Shown here one piece after another: positions 26,246 through 35,064 of a stretch of 64,000 nt of DNA. Origin of the DNA: Rhizobium sp. WYCCWR10014 (GTDB lineage Bacteria > Pseudomonadota > Alphaproteobacteria > Rhizobiales > Rhizobiaceae); NCBI RefSeq assembly GCF_001657485.1, contig NZ_LXFU01000037.1:744001-808000 (forward strand), written 5' to 3'. The notes under the pieces were generated by a model, which saw only the letters and a program-made list of their open reading frames with translations, did not search any database and was not told the DNA's origin. How positions within the stretch are numbered: the stretch's first letter is position 1; every line of letters begins with the position of its first letter. The translations under genes were made by a program, and so were the position numbers.

Positions 26246-27073
26246 TCAATTTGCCGCGTCGGTGGGCTTGCGCTGGTAGACGTGAATATAGTCGACAAGC
26301 AGTATGGAAGGATTCGGCGTTTCATCGATCGGCCAACCCGAGCCGAGTGCCAGGTTCACCAGCGGATAGAACGGCATGTGGAACTCCTTCGGCGTGTCGA
26401 AGCTCCAGATGAACTGACGGTCGAAGTAGAAGCTCGTTTTGTCGGCTTGGATATCGACGCCGTAGGTGTGATATTCGCTGTTCAAAATGCCGTCCTGGAC
26501 CTTTTGCCAATGGCCGCCGGTCGTATTCTGGCCGCCTTGGCTCTGACGCCAGATATGAAAGCCCATGCTGAATTCGTAGGGCGCGCGCCCATAATATTCC
26601 AGGACGTCGATCTCGGCGGTGTATTTCGACCGGTCGAGCCCGATGAGCCAGAAGGCTGGCCAGACGCCCTTGCCCGGCGGCAGCTTCATCCGTGCTTCGA
26701 AATAGCCGAACTGCTGCGAGAACCCTTCGCCTTTCGGGTTCACCGACGACAGCAGGCCCGAGCGCCAGGTTCCATCGGCCTCCTTGCGCGCTTCGATCTT
26801 CAGAATTCCCTGATCGGTGGTAAACGGAAAGCCGGGGGCCGGATCTGTGAAACGGGCGTCGCCGAAATCGCCGTTCCAGGGCGTATGGGCGATCCAGCGG
26901 GAGCTTCTCTCTCCCCAGGCCGAGACGTCGAGACTGTCGAAGCTCTCCTCGAACGTCAGCTGGTACGCATTGATATTGAGTGGTTCCTGAGCCACGCTGG
27001 GTTGGCCGGGCAACGCGCCTAGACCAAGAACGATAAGCAAACCGAGAGCCTTAGAAGATATCCCGTAACGCAT
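26246..27073 (-). CDS. Secreted GH16 beta-glycanase
   Basis: The 275-residue protein has a Sec signal peptide (hydrophobic stretch about 9-24, cleavage near AQE). The catalytic motif is EIDVLEYYG, with E154 as nucleophile, D156 and acid/base E159, as in ExIDxxE of GH16. Surrounding blocks FGYFEARMKLPPGKGVWPAFWLIG and WSFDTPKEFHMPFYPLVNLALG fit laminarinase/ExoK-like enzymes. It lies at the end of an exopolysaccharide operon, so it probably trims or depolymerises the polysaccharide, as ExoK does for succinoglycan. ATG at 27073 has GGAGGAG upstream; an ATG at 27127 overlapping the flippase stop is possible but gives a long basic leader. Confidence 0.9.
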   Translation of the reverse strand: MRYGISSKALGLLIVLGLGALPGQPSVAQEPLNINAYQLTFEESFDSLDVSAWGERSSRWIAHTPWNGDFGDARFTDPAPGFPFTTDQGILKIEARKEADGTWRSGLLSSVNPKGEGFSQQFGYFEARMKLPPGKGVWPAFWLIGLDRSKYTAEIDVLEYYGRAPYEFSMGFHIWRQSQGGQNTTGGHWQKVQDGILNSEYHTYGVDIQADKTSFYFDRQFIWSFDTPKEFHMPFYPLVNLALGSGWPIDETPNPSILLVDYIHVYQRKPTDAAN

Positions 27074-27123
27074 TCTGCTCCTCCGAAAACGCCAAACCAA
27101 TCGTTGGGCTGCATTTGTCTCGA

Positions 27124-28605
27124 TCATGAGATGAGAACTCCGTTTCGTCGCGGCATGAGCCTTTGGACGATGATAGTCTCGATGCCGTCGGGCCTTCCGA
27201 CAATCTGCCACACGAGCAGCGCGAAGACCCAGAAGATTGCCACTGCCGCCCCGCCGCAAAGCGCCAGGCTGACGATCAGGTTGAGGCCGACAGGCATGGC
27301 GGCGAGCATCGGCTCCATCCACAGCAGGAAAGCGATCATCGGCACGCTCGCGGCCAGAGGCCTTAAAAACGCGTGCAACTGAGCGGCGAACGTCGCGCCG
27401 ATCAGCTGCCGCGTGATGATCAGCGATGCGGCATAGGCGACAAGCACCGCCACGATCCGCGCGCCCAGTGCTCCTGCCACCTGAAAATAGACAATGCCCA
27501 GGATGGTGACCGGAACCCTGACGGCGAACTCGGCAAACATCCGGAGAGCGAGATAACGGGTTTTGTTGAGCACCATCGCCAGTGGCGGCATCATGTTCGT
27601 CGGAAGACCGAGCAGACTGCCGATGCACAGCCATTGCAGAATCGGCGCCGCGGATGCCCATTTCTCGCCGACGATGATCCGCACGGCCGGATCGGCAAGC
27701 AAAGCGAGCGCGATGAGGATGGGCGCTGCGACGAAGGTGATCGCATTCGTCGCCTTCAGATAGGCAGCGATCAGATTACGACGGTCATCGACGGTCGAGA
27801 ATGCCGCCATCAGCGGACGCAACAATGGCCCGACGAAGGTCTGGTATGGAATACCCGCGATATTGTCGGCGACGCTGAAGGCGCCGAAAGTCGACAAGCC
27901 CGTAAAGCGCGGCAAAAGCAGCCGGTCCAGTTGCCAGTTGATCGAACTCAGCACCTGCGAGACGGTGTTCCAGCTGATCATGTCCTGAAAGTGCTTCCAC
28001 TCGGAAAGGCTGAACCTCGGTCGCATCGGCGCAAAGACATAGGAGGTGATCGCCGCGGCGGTCGGGCCAGCAACCGCGCCGATCGCCAGTCCCCAATAGC
28101 TGCCGGTCGCGACCGCCACCCCGACACCGAACAGCAGTGTCGACCCTTTGGTGATGAGATCGAGTGCGAATTCGCGTTTGAAATCGAACCGCTGCATGAA
28201 CAGAACCATGCGCGGGCTGATCACGCTGCGCATGGCAGGCGCAATCGAGAGCACGGCGACAAGGGAGAAAAGCCGGGGATCGTCATAGATCAGAGCCATC
28301 GGCCAGGAGATGAACATCATCAGCATGCTGATGGTCACGCCTCGAAGCAGGCTGAGGGTAAGGGCCGTGGCAAACATGTCGTCCGAAGGTGACGGCTGGC
28401 GCATCAGGGCCTGCGTCAGCGGCAGGTCCAGGATTGTCTCGACGATGATCAGAACCGAGGTCGCGATGGCGACAAGGCCGAAATCCGCCGGGCTCAAAAG
28501 CCTTGCGAGGATCAGGAGACTGACGAAATCGAGCAGTCGCGCCAGGAACTTTCCGCTGATGGTCCAGATACTCGCCGTCGCCGTCCTCTGAGATACGCTT
28601 GACAT
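27124..28605 (-). CDS. Polysaccharide flippase (Wzx-like, MOP superfamily)
   Basis: The 493-residue integral membrane protein has 12 or more hydrophobic segments and the MOP/polysaccharide-synthesis profile (ASIWTISGKFLARLLDFVSLLILARLLSPADFGLVAIATSV at the N-terminus). The conserved acidic motif LTQALMRQ... follows. It is expected to flip undecaprenyl-linked repeat units across the inner membrane. It sits between two glycosyltransferases and a glycanase in a minus-strand operon, 79 bases after the GT4 stop. No partner O-antigen genes are near, so exopolysaccharide is the likely product. Confidence 0.88.
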   Translation of the reverse strand: MSSVSQRTATASIWTISGKFLARLLDFVSLLILARLLSPADFGLVAIATSVLIIVETILDLPLTQALMRQPSPSDDMFATALTLSLLRGVTISMLMMFISWPMALIYDDPRLFSLVAVLSIAPAMRSVISPRMVLFMQRFDFKREFALDLITKGSTLLFGVGVAVATGSYWGLAIGAVAGPTAAAITSYVFAPMRPRFSLSEWKHFQDMISWNTVSQVLSSINWQLDRLLLPRFTGLSTFGAFSVADNIAGIPYQTFVGPLLRPLMAAFSTVDDRRNLIAAYLKATNAITFVAAPILIALALLADPAVRIIVGEKWASAAPILQWLCIGSLLGLPTNMMPPLAMVLNKTRYLALRMFAEFAVRVPVTILGIVYFQVAGALGARIVAVLVAYAASLIITRQLIGATFAAQLHAFLRPLAASVPMIAFLLWMEPMLAAMPVGLNLIVSLALCGGAAVAIFWVFALLVWQIVGRPDGIETIIVQRLMPRRNGVLIS

Positions 28606-28684
28606 GATCTATCTTCTATTCCTCATCGACGGATTGAGACGGTTTCGGTCCCAGCAGCAAGACAGGCAGCTCCGTTCCTTGCCC

Positions 28685-29929
28685 TCAGCCTGCCCGTCTT
28701 CTGAAGACCTCGGCGGATCGGTCGCCATGGTTGGTCAGTTGCTGCTCAATCAGGCTGGACAGACGGTCGCGGAACACGGCGGAAGAGAATTTCAGCGAGT
28801 GCGCGCGGATGGCATGCGGATCGATATCGTCCTCCACCTCTTCGAACGCCGCCATCGTTTCCAACAGAGCTTCCGTAGTCTGCTGCGCGAAGCGAAACCC
28901 GACCTGCGGCGAGGAAACGGTTTCCCGGGCGCCGCCGGCGTCGAAAGCCAAGACCGGCCGCCCTGATGCCATGGCTTCCACCGGCAGGATGCCGAAATCC
29001 TCCGTGCCCGGAAACAAGAGGGCACGGCATCGCGACAGATGGTCGCGCAGAACGTTGAAGGGCTGATGGCCGAGGAACTGGACGGTCGGTCCGGCGATCG
29101 ACTTCAGATAGGCCAATTGATCGCCCTCGCCGATGACGACCAGCTTCCTGCCGGCCTCGGTGCAGGCGCGAACGGCGATATCCGGCCGCTTGTAGGTGGT
29201 CAGCTGTCCCGCATAGAGATAGAACTCGCCCTTCCCCTTCCCCACCGCAAAATCGTCGGTCGCAACCGGCGGATGGATGACGATGGATTCCCGGTCGTAG
29301 AAGCGGCGGATGCGGCTCGCGACATAATCGGAATTGGCAACGAACACATCGACCCGCGAGGAGGTCGTCACGTCCCAAGCGCGTAGCATGGGTGCGGTGA
29401 TCGACATCATTGCGCGACCCACCCAGGGCAGGCCATGGCGGTAGACATGGAACTGATCCCAGATGTAGCGCATCGGCGAATGGCAGTAGCAGACATGCAG
29501 CGCGTCGGCGCGCGTGATGATTCCCTTGGCGGGTCCGGATTCGCTCGACAGCACGAGATCGTAATCCTGCAGATCGAACTGCTCGAGCGCGAAGGGCATC
29601 AGCGGCAACATCTTGGTATAATGCCGCTTTGCACCGGGGATCTTCTGCAGGAAGGATGTGCGGATGTTCCGCGTCTTCAGAAAATCGCTGATGCGATCCC
29701 GGTTGCAAACGAGGGTGAAGATGTCAGCCTGCGGAAACATGCGGCACAGCTCTTCGACGACCTTCTCGCCGCCGCGCATCGAAACGAGCCAATAATGCAC
29801 GATGGCGACACGAAGCTGCTTGGTATCGCTCGCGCTTCCGGCATCAGTGACACGTCTTTTCGCCATGACAGGCGCATCGCCGAGAAATGCCCTAGCGTCG
29901 GGAAGAGAGGTTGTTGCCTTAAGGGTCAA
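28685..29929 (-). CDS. Glycosyltransferase family 4 (WbaZ-like)
   Basis: The 414-residue GT-B enzyme has the N-terminal segment VAIVHYWLVSMRGGEKVVEELCRMFPQADIFTLV and the segment HVCYCHSPMRYIWDQFHVYRHG. Both resemble mannosyl-type GT4 enzymes such as WbaZ. The C-terminal nucleotide-sugar motif reads LFPGTEDFGILPVEAMASGRPVLAF. It should transfer one sugar to the lipid-linked repeat unit. The likely start is a TTG at 29929 that overlaps the stop of the preceding gene (TTGA) and has AAGGAG 8 bases upstream. ATG at 29866 would be shorter. Donor and acceptor are unknown. Confidence 0.85.
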   Translation of the reverse strand: MTLKATTSLPDARAFLGDAPVMAKRRVTDAGSASDTKQLRVAIVHYWLVSMRGGEKVVEELCRMFPQADIFTLVCNRDRISDFLKTRNIRTSFLQKIPGAKRHYTKMLPLMPFALEQFDLQDYDLVLSSESGPAKGIITRADALHVCYCHSPMRYIWDQFHVYRHGLPWVGRAMMSITAPMLRAWDVTTSSRVDVFVANSDYVASRIRRFYDRESIVIHPPVATDDFAVGKGKGEFYLYAGQLTTYKRPDIAVRACTEAGRKLVVIGEGDQLAYLKSIAGPTVQFLGHQPFNVLRDHLSRCRALLFPGTEDFGILPVEAMASGRPVLAFDAGGARETVSSPQVGFRFAQQTTEALLETMAAFEEVEDDIDPHAIRAHSLKFSSAVFRDRLSSLIEQQLTNHGDRSAEVFRRRAG

Positions 29930-31272
29930 CTCAATACTCCTTGTATCGCCACACCGTCTGTCAGCTCAGGAACCGCATTCGTCGAAATCAGGCTGTGGTA
30001 TTCGGAAAGAAGCGCGTCGCGCCATTCCTCGTGTGTCGACGCAAGATCCGGCGACTTCAGGAAAGCCCGCTCGCTCATGGCGCGGACCTCGTGCCCCGGC
30101 ATTTGGCTAAATCGCGTCAAAGTATCGGCAAAGGCGCTTTCGTCAGTCGTATCGCAGGCGATCGCCATGCCGGCTCTTTGCATTTCTTCGGCAAGAAAGG
30201 CGCTGCGCGACATGATGACCGGCAGACCGCTCCTGGCCGCTTCGATAGCGACGAGGCCGAATGGCTCGGGATAGCGAGACGGCATCAACAGTGCACGCGC
30301 CTTGCGGATGGTCGGGCCGATCTCCTCATGCGACTGCCAGCCGACGGCCCTGACGTGATCTCCCGAAGCCGCAACCAGCGGCATCAGCGGCCCGTCCCCG
30401 ATCACGCAGAGCCTGACGCCGGCTTTGCGCGTGGCGGCCACGGCGTCCTCTATGCCCTTCTCCTCATCCAGCCGCCCGATGAAGACGAACTCCTCGTTGG
30501 CCTCCGCCTCGATGCGTTTGATGGAGAGCGGAGCGACGGGATTGCGGATCGTCGTCAGTCGTTCCGGTCGATATCCGGCGCCGACGAGTAAGCTTGCCAT
30601 CTTCTCGTGCAGCAGGATGATGCGGCCGAAATCGGCCTGATCCTTCAGCCGCCGGAGGATATTGGAGCCGCGGGCAACCCGCCACAATTTGTGCGAATAA
30701 CTTCTCTTGTCGCAGGCCGTCGCAATGCAGCTTCCGCCCAGCGGGCGTCGAAGGCAGACTTCCTGCGCCTGATAGTCGAAGAAGGCGCCGTTGGGGCAGG
30801 CCGTGAAGAAATCATGCGCGTGCACCACACATCGTCTGGCGACCGGCAGCAACGCCCTGAAAATCGCCGGTGACAGGATCTGGTGCCAGCCATGCACATG
30901 GTAGACGGTGTTGGCGGTGTCGTTTGCGGCAATCCAGTTCCCGACCATACGGACGGCGGCGCCATTGTGAATGCCGGTCACGAAAGCCTTCGCACGCTCG
31001 GCACTGAGCAGATCGCGGCTGTTCAGCCCGACCATTAAGACCCCGAGTGCGACGAGCTCCGCATTGGCGGCGTCATCTCCGCAAATATAGGTCACGGGGA
31101 TGTCGAGGCCCCGAAAAAGCTTGGCGGACAGCACCGCCAGCGCCGTCGCACCGCCTCTGGCGACCGAATAGTCGTCGATGATGACCACGCGATCGATCTT
31201 TGTCGTGCCGGGGCCGGGAAACCGGCCGACGCTTGCGGCGGATCGGAGGGCCTCGGGAAGCGACGGTCGCAT
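29926..31272 (-). CDS. Glycosyltransferase family 4
   Basis: The 448-residue GT-B protein has VVIIDDYSVARGGATALAVLSAKLF at the N-terminus and VYHVHGWHQILSPAIFRALLPVARRCVVHAHDFFTACPNGAFFDYQAQ mid-way, the usual acceptor-side pattern. The donor-side motif is LLMPSRYPEPFGLVAIEAARSGLPVIMS. The segment EEFVFIGRLDEEKGIEDAVAA is the GT4 linker. The start ATG at 31272 overlaps the stop of the Crp-type gene (TGATG), so the two are coupled. The sugar it transfers is unknown. Confidence 0.85.
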   Translation of the reverse strand: MRPSLPEALRSAASVGRFPGPGTTKIDRVVIIDDYSVARGGATALAVLSAKLFRGLDIPVTYICGDDAANAELVALGVLMVGLNSRDLLSAERAKAFVTGIHNGAAVRMVGNWIAANDTANTVYHVHGWHQILSPAIFRALLPVARRCVVHAHDFFTACPNGAFFDYQAQEVCLRRPLGGSCIATACDKRSYSHKLWRVARGSNILRRLKDQADFGRIILLHEKMASLLVGAGYRPERLTTIRNPVAPLSIKRIEAEANEEFVFIGRLDEEKGIEDAVAATRKAGVRLCVIGDGPLMPLVAASGDHVRAVGWQSHEEIGPTIRKARALLMPSRYPEPFGLVAIEAARSGLPVIMSRSAFLAEEMQRAGMAIACDTTDESAFADTLTRFSQMPGHEVRAMSERAFLKSPDLASTHEEWRDALLSEYHSLISTNAVPELTDGVAIQGVLS

Positions 31273-32009
31273 CACTTCACCGAAACTGCGCCGTTGGCAC
31301 AGGCCTCCAGCGCCTTGCGGTTGAGGATACGGATCTTGCCCTGGCCCCCGTCGATGATCTTGCCTTCCCGCAGGCGCCGCAGGCATTGATTGACCTTCTC
31401 GCGGGACGCCGGCAGCGTCGCGGCCAGATCATTTTGCGAGATGATCAGTTCGTCGCCGCTATTTGCCGCATCTTTTCCATAAACCGTGGAGAGCCGCAGC
31501 AGTGTGCTGGCCAGCCTCGATTGCAGGCTCGACGCCGCATTGGCAATGATCCGGAGTTCAAGCTCTGAAATACGCGCCAGCGCCCTGGAGAAGACCTTTT
31601 CGCGAAAGCAGGGATCGCTGGCGTACATATCGCGCAGCAGCCGGCCTTCGAAGAAATGCAGTTCGCAGGCGGAACCGGCGCGGTATTCGAGGTTCAATGT
31701 CTGCCTGCGCAGAACCTCGAGCTCGCCGATGAGGCCGGATTTCGGAATGATCTCGACGATGAATTCCCTGCCGTCGGGCAGCATCGTGCTGGCGCTGACC
31801 ACCCCCGAATGGACGCGCGCGAACGTATCGACGAGGACGCCAGCCCCGGCGATGATCTCGCCGCGCCGGAAACGCCGGACGCTCGACCGGCAGGAAAGGA
31901 ATTCGTCGTCGATGACGATGCGGCTATTCAGATGAATGCCGCCGTTAGCCGATATCGCCGCCTTGCCGATGCCGGCCCTGCGATCTGATGCGTGTGTCGC
32001 CCCATCCAT
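31272..32009 (-). CDS. Crp/Fnr-family transcriptional regulator, exopolysaccharide operon copy 1
   Basis: The 245-residue protein has a cyclic-nucleotide-binding-type beta-roll (about 40-140; SVRRFRRGEIIAGAGVLVDTFARVHSGVV, GLIGELEVLR) and a C-terminal helix-turn-helix (ISQNDLAATLPASREKVNQCLRRLRE). Effector-binding residues of true CRP (RxAxxxA) are not evident, so the ligand is unknown. The product is very similar to that of 42115-42864. The ATG at 32009 has GGAG 8 bases upstream; the in-frame ATG at 32015 is too near. It is first in the operon that includes two GT4 genes, flippase and GH16 glycanase, and diverges from the sugar transferase gene. Confidence 0.88.
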   Translation of the reverse strand: MDGATHASDRRAGIGKAAISANGGIHLNSRIVIDDEFLSCRSSVRRFRRGEIIAGAGVLVDTFARVHSGVVSASTMLPDGREFIVEIIPKSGLIGELEVLRRQTLNLEYRAGSACELHFFEGRLLRDMYASDPCFREKVFSRALARISELELRIIANAASSLQSRLASTLLRLSTVYGKDAANSGDELIISQNDLAATLPASREKVNQCLRRLREGKIIDGGQGKIRILNRKALEACANGAVSVK

Positions 32010-32477
32010 GCGCATAACTCCACTCGATAACCATAGGCAATGCTGCATTGCATCATTTATATTGTCTTAATATGAGAGTCAAATAACATCACGGAGATAT
32101 GCCGTAAAGATAAAGTATATATTTAGCTTCAAAACAAAATATACACCATAAATGGACCACAAAATCTCAACGAAGCCAAAAAAGCGCCAATCGATAGAAG
32201 ATAACCGCCCATTAAAATGCCTTACTGAATTAAAAACAGCAATAATCGAAATGATGATATCAAAACTGATAAATAAGTGTCATCGGATAATCACCACGAA
32301 TTAGATTAGATTGTTGTTTGAAATGAAAAGAAGGCCATCAAGGTTTAATCCGAATTCTCGATTGCCCGTTAGTAGCATAAAGAATTTATTAAGGATTATG
32401 ACCTTGGTAACAGACAACCAGAGTGCGGCGCAGCAAACTTTGAACGGTTCTTAATCGGAATGTTTTGGAGACCACCG
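32010..32477. other. 468-base AT-rich divergent region between Crp-type gene and sugar transferase gene (copy 1)
   Basis: The region is far more AT-rich than the genome average. Next to the Crp-type gene it carries AGTCAA (32077-32082; TTGACT on the minus strand) in a context similar to 42933-42938 in the second copy. Near the transferase the block TAAAGAATTTATT (about 32378-32391) and the following leader recur in copy 2 at about 43216-43229. These shared blocks suggest conserved promoters, but I could not assign boxes firmly. Confidence 0.5.
32398..32454 (+). CDS. Possible leader peptide upstream of the sugar transferase gene (18 aa)
   Basis: The reading frame MTLVTDNQSAAQQTLNGS ends 23 bases before the transferase start. 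Its counterpart in the second module reads MTSVTDTKLALKQALAVISG and runs into the second transferase frame. Both share the upstream block TAAAGAATTTATT and the downstream GGAGAC. No ribosome binding site of normal strength precedes the ATG, so translation is uncertain. It might be a regulatory uORF. Confidence 0.3.
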   Translation: MTLVTDNQSAAQQTLNGS

Positions 32478-33179
32478 ATGACATGGGAAGCACATAGTTT
32501 CGAGGCGTGGTCGCGTGTCGGACGGTCCGCGAAAGACGGCGATCTCCATTCGTCCCGGCCTCGTGCGGCAGGCAGATCGTCGAAGCGCGCGATAGATCTT
32601 CTCATCGCAGTCACGGCCCTGATCCTGCTTTCCCCGCTTCTGTTGATCGTCGCAATGATCGTGAAGATGAGCGACCGCGGCCCGGTCTTCTATTCCCATA
32701 CACGCATCGGCGTCGGCGGAGCGCCTTTCGGATGCCTCAAGTTTCGCACGATGAGGACCGATGCAAGTGCTCAGCTTGCCGAATTGCTGCAAAGCAACCC
32801 GGCTGCGCGAAGCGAATGGGAAGAGACACGCAAGCTGAAGGACGATCCGAGGATCACGGCCGTCGGTGATATCCTCAGGCGGTCGAGCATCGACGAGCTT
32901 CCCCAACTGATCAATATCGTGCGTGGCGACATGAGCCTTGTCGGCCCCCGGCCGATCACGTCCGAGGAATTGCCGCGCTACGGCGAGCATGTATGGGCCT
33001 ACATGGCCGTCCGCCCGGGCCTGACCGGTCACTGGCAGACCAGCGGGCGCAATGATGTCAGTTACGAGTACCGGGTTTCGCTCGACGTTCATTATCTCAG
33101 CAATTGGTCGCTCGGCCGGGACTTCATCATCATTGCCAAGACCATTCCTGCTCTGTTTTCGCAGCGTGGCTCGTATTGA
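32478..33179 (+). CDS. Undecaprenyl-phosphate sugar-phosphate transferase (ExoY/PssA-like), priming enzyme
   Basis: The 233-residue membrane protein is a monotopic phosphoglycosyl transferase. It has a basic segment then a hydrophobic hairpin (KRAIDLLIAVTALILLSPLLLIVAMIVK), GPVFYSHTRIGVGGAPFGCLKFRTM, and the catalytic Asp-Glu dyad D139-E140 in SSIDELPQLINIVRGDMSLVGPRP. The ending NDVSYEYRVSLDVHYLSNWSL matches ExoY-type proteins. It would add the first sugar phosphate to the lipid carrier. ATG at 32478 has GGAG 7 bases upstream; ATG at 32460 is an alternative. It is the first gene of the plus-strand exopolysaccharide set. Confidence 0.9.
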   Translation: MTWEAHSFEAWSRVGRSAKDGDLHSSRPRAAGRSSKRAIDLLIAVTALILLSPLLLIVAMIVKMSDRGPVFYSHTRIGVGGAPFGCLKFRTMRTDASAQLAELLQSNPAARSEWEETRKLKDDPRITAVGDILRRSSIDELPQLINIVRGDMSLVGPRPITSEELPRYGEHVWAYMAVRPGLTGHWQTSGRNDVSYEYRVSLDVHYLSNWSLGRDFIIIAKTIPALFSQRGSY

Positions 33180-33297
33180 GCATTCATGGGGAGAGCCGCC
33201 GATCGCGCCTGGAATCGGAAGACACGCTACTCCCCCGTCCCTCCAAGCAGCCACTACCCGGTTACTCCGTGATCTCGCCATTTTGGATTAGGACGAC

Positions 33298-35064
33298 ATG
33301 ACCTCAAGCACGATCTTCAGCGGTGTTTCTCCGATATCTCTGCCTACCGCGGCCACCGGCGGGAATTCGCCGCTCACCTTGCGGGATATGCTCTTCTTTC
33401 TCAGAATGCGCTGGCTGTGGATTGCGGCGACGACTTTCGCTTTCCTCGTCATGGCAGGGAGCTACGTGCTGACCGCCGAACCGACGTTCGTTGCCAACAC
33501 GCAACTTGTGATCGTCCCCCAGGTCAGCGGCTCCGAAGCCCAGAGGGCTTTCGCGGAAGACGCGTTCATCGAGGGACAGTTGGAGATCGCCAAATCCAGC
33601 GATGTCGTCGGTGGAACGGTAACGGCACTTGGTCTCGATACAGATCCTGACTTTGTCGATCAGACGCCTTCGCTGCAGGATAGGGCAAAGAACTGGTTGA
33701 TGGGGGTTTCTTCCGAACCGGATACGGCATCGCAGGAAGCGGCAGGCACAGGACCGCGTGACCCACAGCCGCAACAGCAGATCGAGGACGGGCGGATCCG
33801 TGATCGGGCGGTCGCCACGCTGCTGAACATGATGGGAGTACGCCGGGTCGGGAGTTCGACGATCATCGAGATATCGGCTGCGGCATCGACCCCGCAGCGG
33901 GCCGTCGATATCGCCGACACGCTCGCCAGACAGTATATCCAGAAGAATATCGCGATGAAGGCCAATGCGTCCCGGCAATACAGCGAATGGCTGACCAGAT
34001 TCGTAAGTGAGCAGCAGCGCGGACTGGCCGAAGCTGCCAGTGCCCTGGCCAGCTTCACGAGCAATCCGCGCGATCAATTCAAGCTTGCGGAGCTGCAGAG
34101 CGCGACTGACGCCCGCCGCACCCTCTATGAAAATACCTTGAATCAGCTGACCGAAGCCAAGCAGCGCATCACCTACCCGGTGTCGGATGCCACGATCGTC
34201 TCTCGTGCCACCCTGCCTCTTTCGAAAGCCAGACCACGCAGCACGCTCATCATCGCCTTTGCGGCGGCGGTTGGTCTTGGGGTCGGCTTCGCACTCGCCA
34301 TGATAAGGCACGCTGGCGATCGCCGGATCGTCCGGCCCCATCAGATCGCGGAAGCCGGTGGGCTGCCCTTTGTCACTTTGCTGGCGACATCGAGGACCCG
34401 CAATGGTCACTCTGCGCGTTTCCTCGCCGCCGGTACCGGCAGCAGCGGCACCGCAGCTACCTATCCCGTTATTCCAGGCATGACGGAGCTGAGCGCGACG
34501 GTCGTTGGTCTTCGGCGCAAACGCCGGGTTGTCATTGGAATCGTCGCCGTCAATCCGGGCGGCGGGGCATCGACCATCGCATGCGAACTCGCGGTGCTCT
34601 CGGCGATATCAGGAGCACAGACGCTGCTGATCGATGCGGCTGCACAGAAATCGTCGCTCAGCAAATCGATCGCGCCCCATAGTTCCACAGGCCTCGTCGA
34701 TGTTCTCGACAATGGCGAACTGATCCAGACGGCGGCATTGCCCCTCACCCCGACGCTGAAGTTCCTGCCCCTCGGCAAAGTCGAAGCGGTGACGCCGGCC
34801 ATTCGCCTCAGTTCCCGTCGCACGCAGTTGAGCTTCGCCGATCTGAAAAAGGAGTTCGACGCCATATTCGTCGACATTTCCGCATTCTCTGCTTCGCCGG
34901 ATGCCAATGCGATCGCGCCGGAACTGGACGGTATCCTCGTGGTCACGTCGCACGGGCACACCTCGATCGACGATACCATGCACGTCATCGAGACCCTGCG
35001 GAATGTCGGCGCGGAGATCCTCGGCGCGATCATCAACCATGCACCGAAAAGAATAGAGTCATGA
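33298..35064 (+). CDS. Wzz/ExoP-like chain-length determinant with degenerate BY-kinase domain
   Basis: The 588-residue protein has the PCP-2a layout: a first membrane helix near residues 38-58, a long periplasmic part with coiled-coil-prone segments (about 60-305), a second helix (about 318-338), and a cytoplasmic P-loop-like domain (about 395-588). In that domain the Walker A position reads VNPGGGASTIA (418-428), so the catalytic lysine of GxxGKST is replaced by alanine (A424). Walker A' reads LLIDAAAQ and lacks the second Asp. No C-terminal tyrosine cluster is present. It most likely controls chain length or export without tyrosine-kinase activity. Confidence 0.87.
   Translation: MTSSTIFSGVSPISLPTAATGGNSPLTLRDMLFFLRMRWLWIAATTFAFLVMAGSYVLTAEPTFVANTQLVIVPQVSGSEAQRAFAEDAFIEGQLEIAKSSDVVGGTVTALGLDTDPDFVDQTPSLQDRAKNWLMGVSSEPDTASQEAAGTGPRDPQPQQQIEDGRIRDRAVATLLNMMGVRRVGSSTIIEISAAASTPQRAVDIADTLARQYIQKNIAMKANASRQYSEWLTRFVSEQQRGLAEAASALASFTSNPRDQFKLAELQSATDARRTLYENTLNQLTEAKQRITYPVSDATIVSRATLPLSKARPRSTLIIAFAAAVGLGVGFALAMIRHAGDRRIVRPHQIAEAGGLPFVTLLATSRTRNGHSARFLAAGTGSSGTAATYPVIPGMTELSATVVGLRRKRRVVIGIVAVNPGGGASTIACELAVLSAISGAQTLLIDAAAQKSSLSKSIAPHSSTGLVDVLDNGELIQTAALPLTPTLKFLPLGKVEAVTPAIRLSSRRTQLSFADLKKEFDAIFVDISAFSASPDANAIAPELDGILVVTSHGHTSIDDTMHVIETLRNVGAEILGAIINHAPKRIES

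Noticed and set aside
26246..27661. Apparent 471-residue fusion upstream of the GH16 enzyme
   Set aside because: The upstream part lies in the flippase gene in another frame. A strong GGAGGAG site precedes the ATG at 27073.
32010..32477. Fnr/Crp consensus site (TTGAT-N4-ATCAA) in the divergent region
   Set aside because: Several partial matches exist by AT-richness, but none is a convincing palindrome, so no site was annotated.
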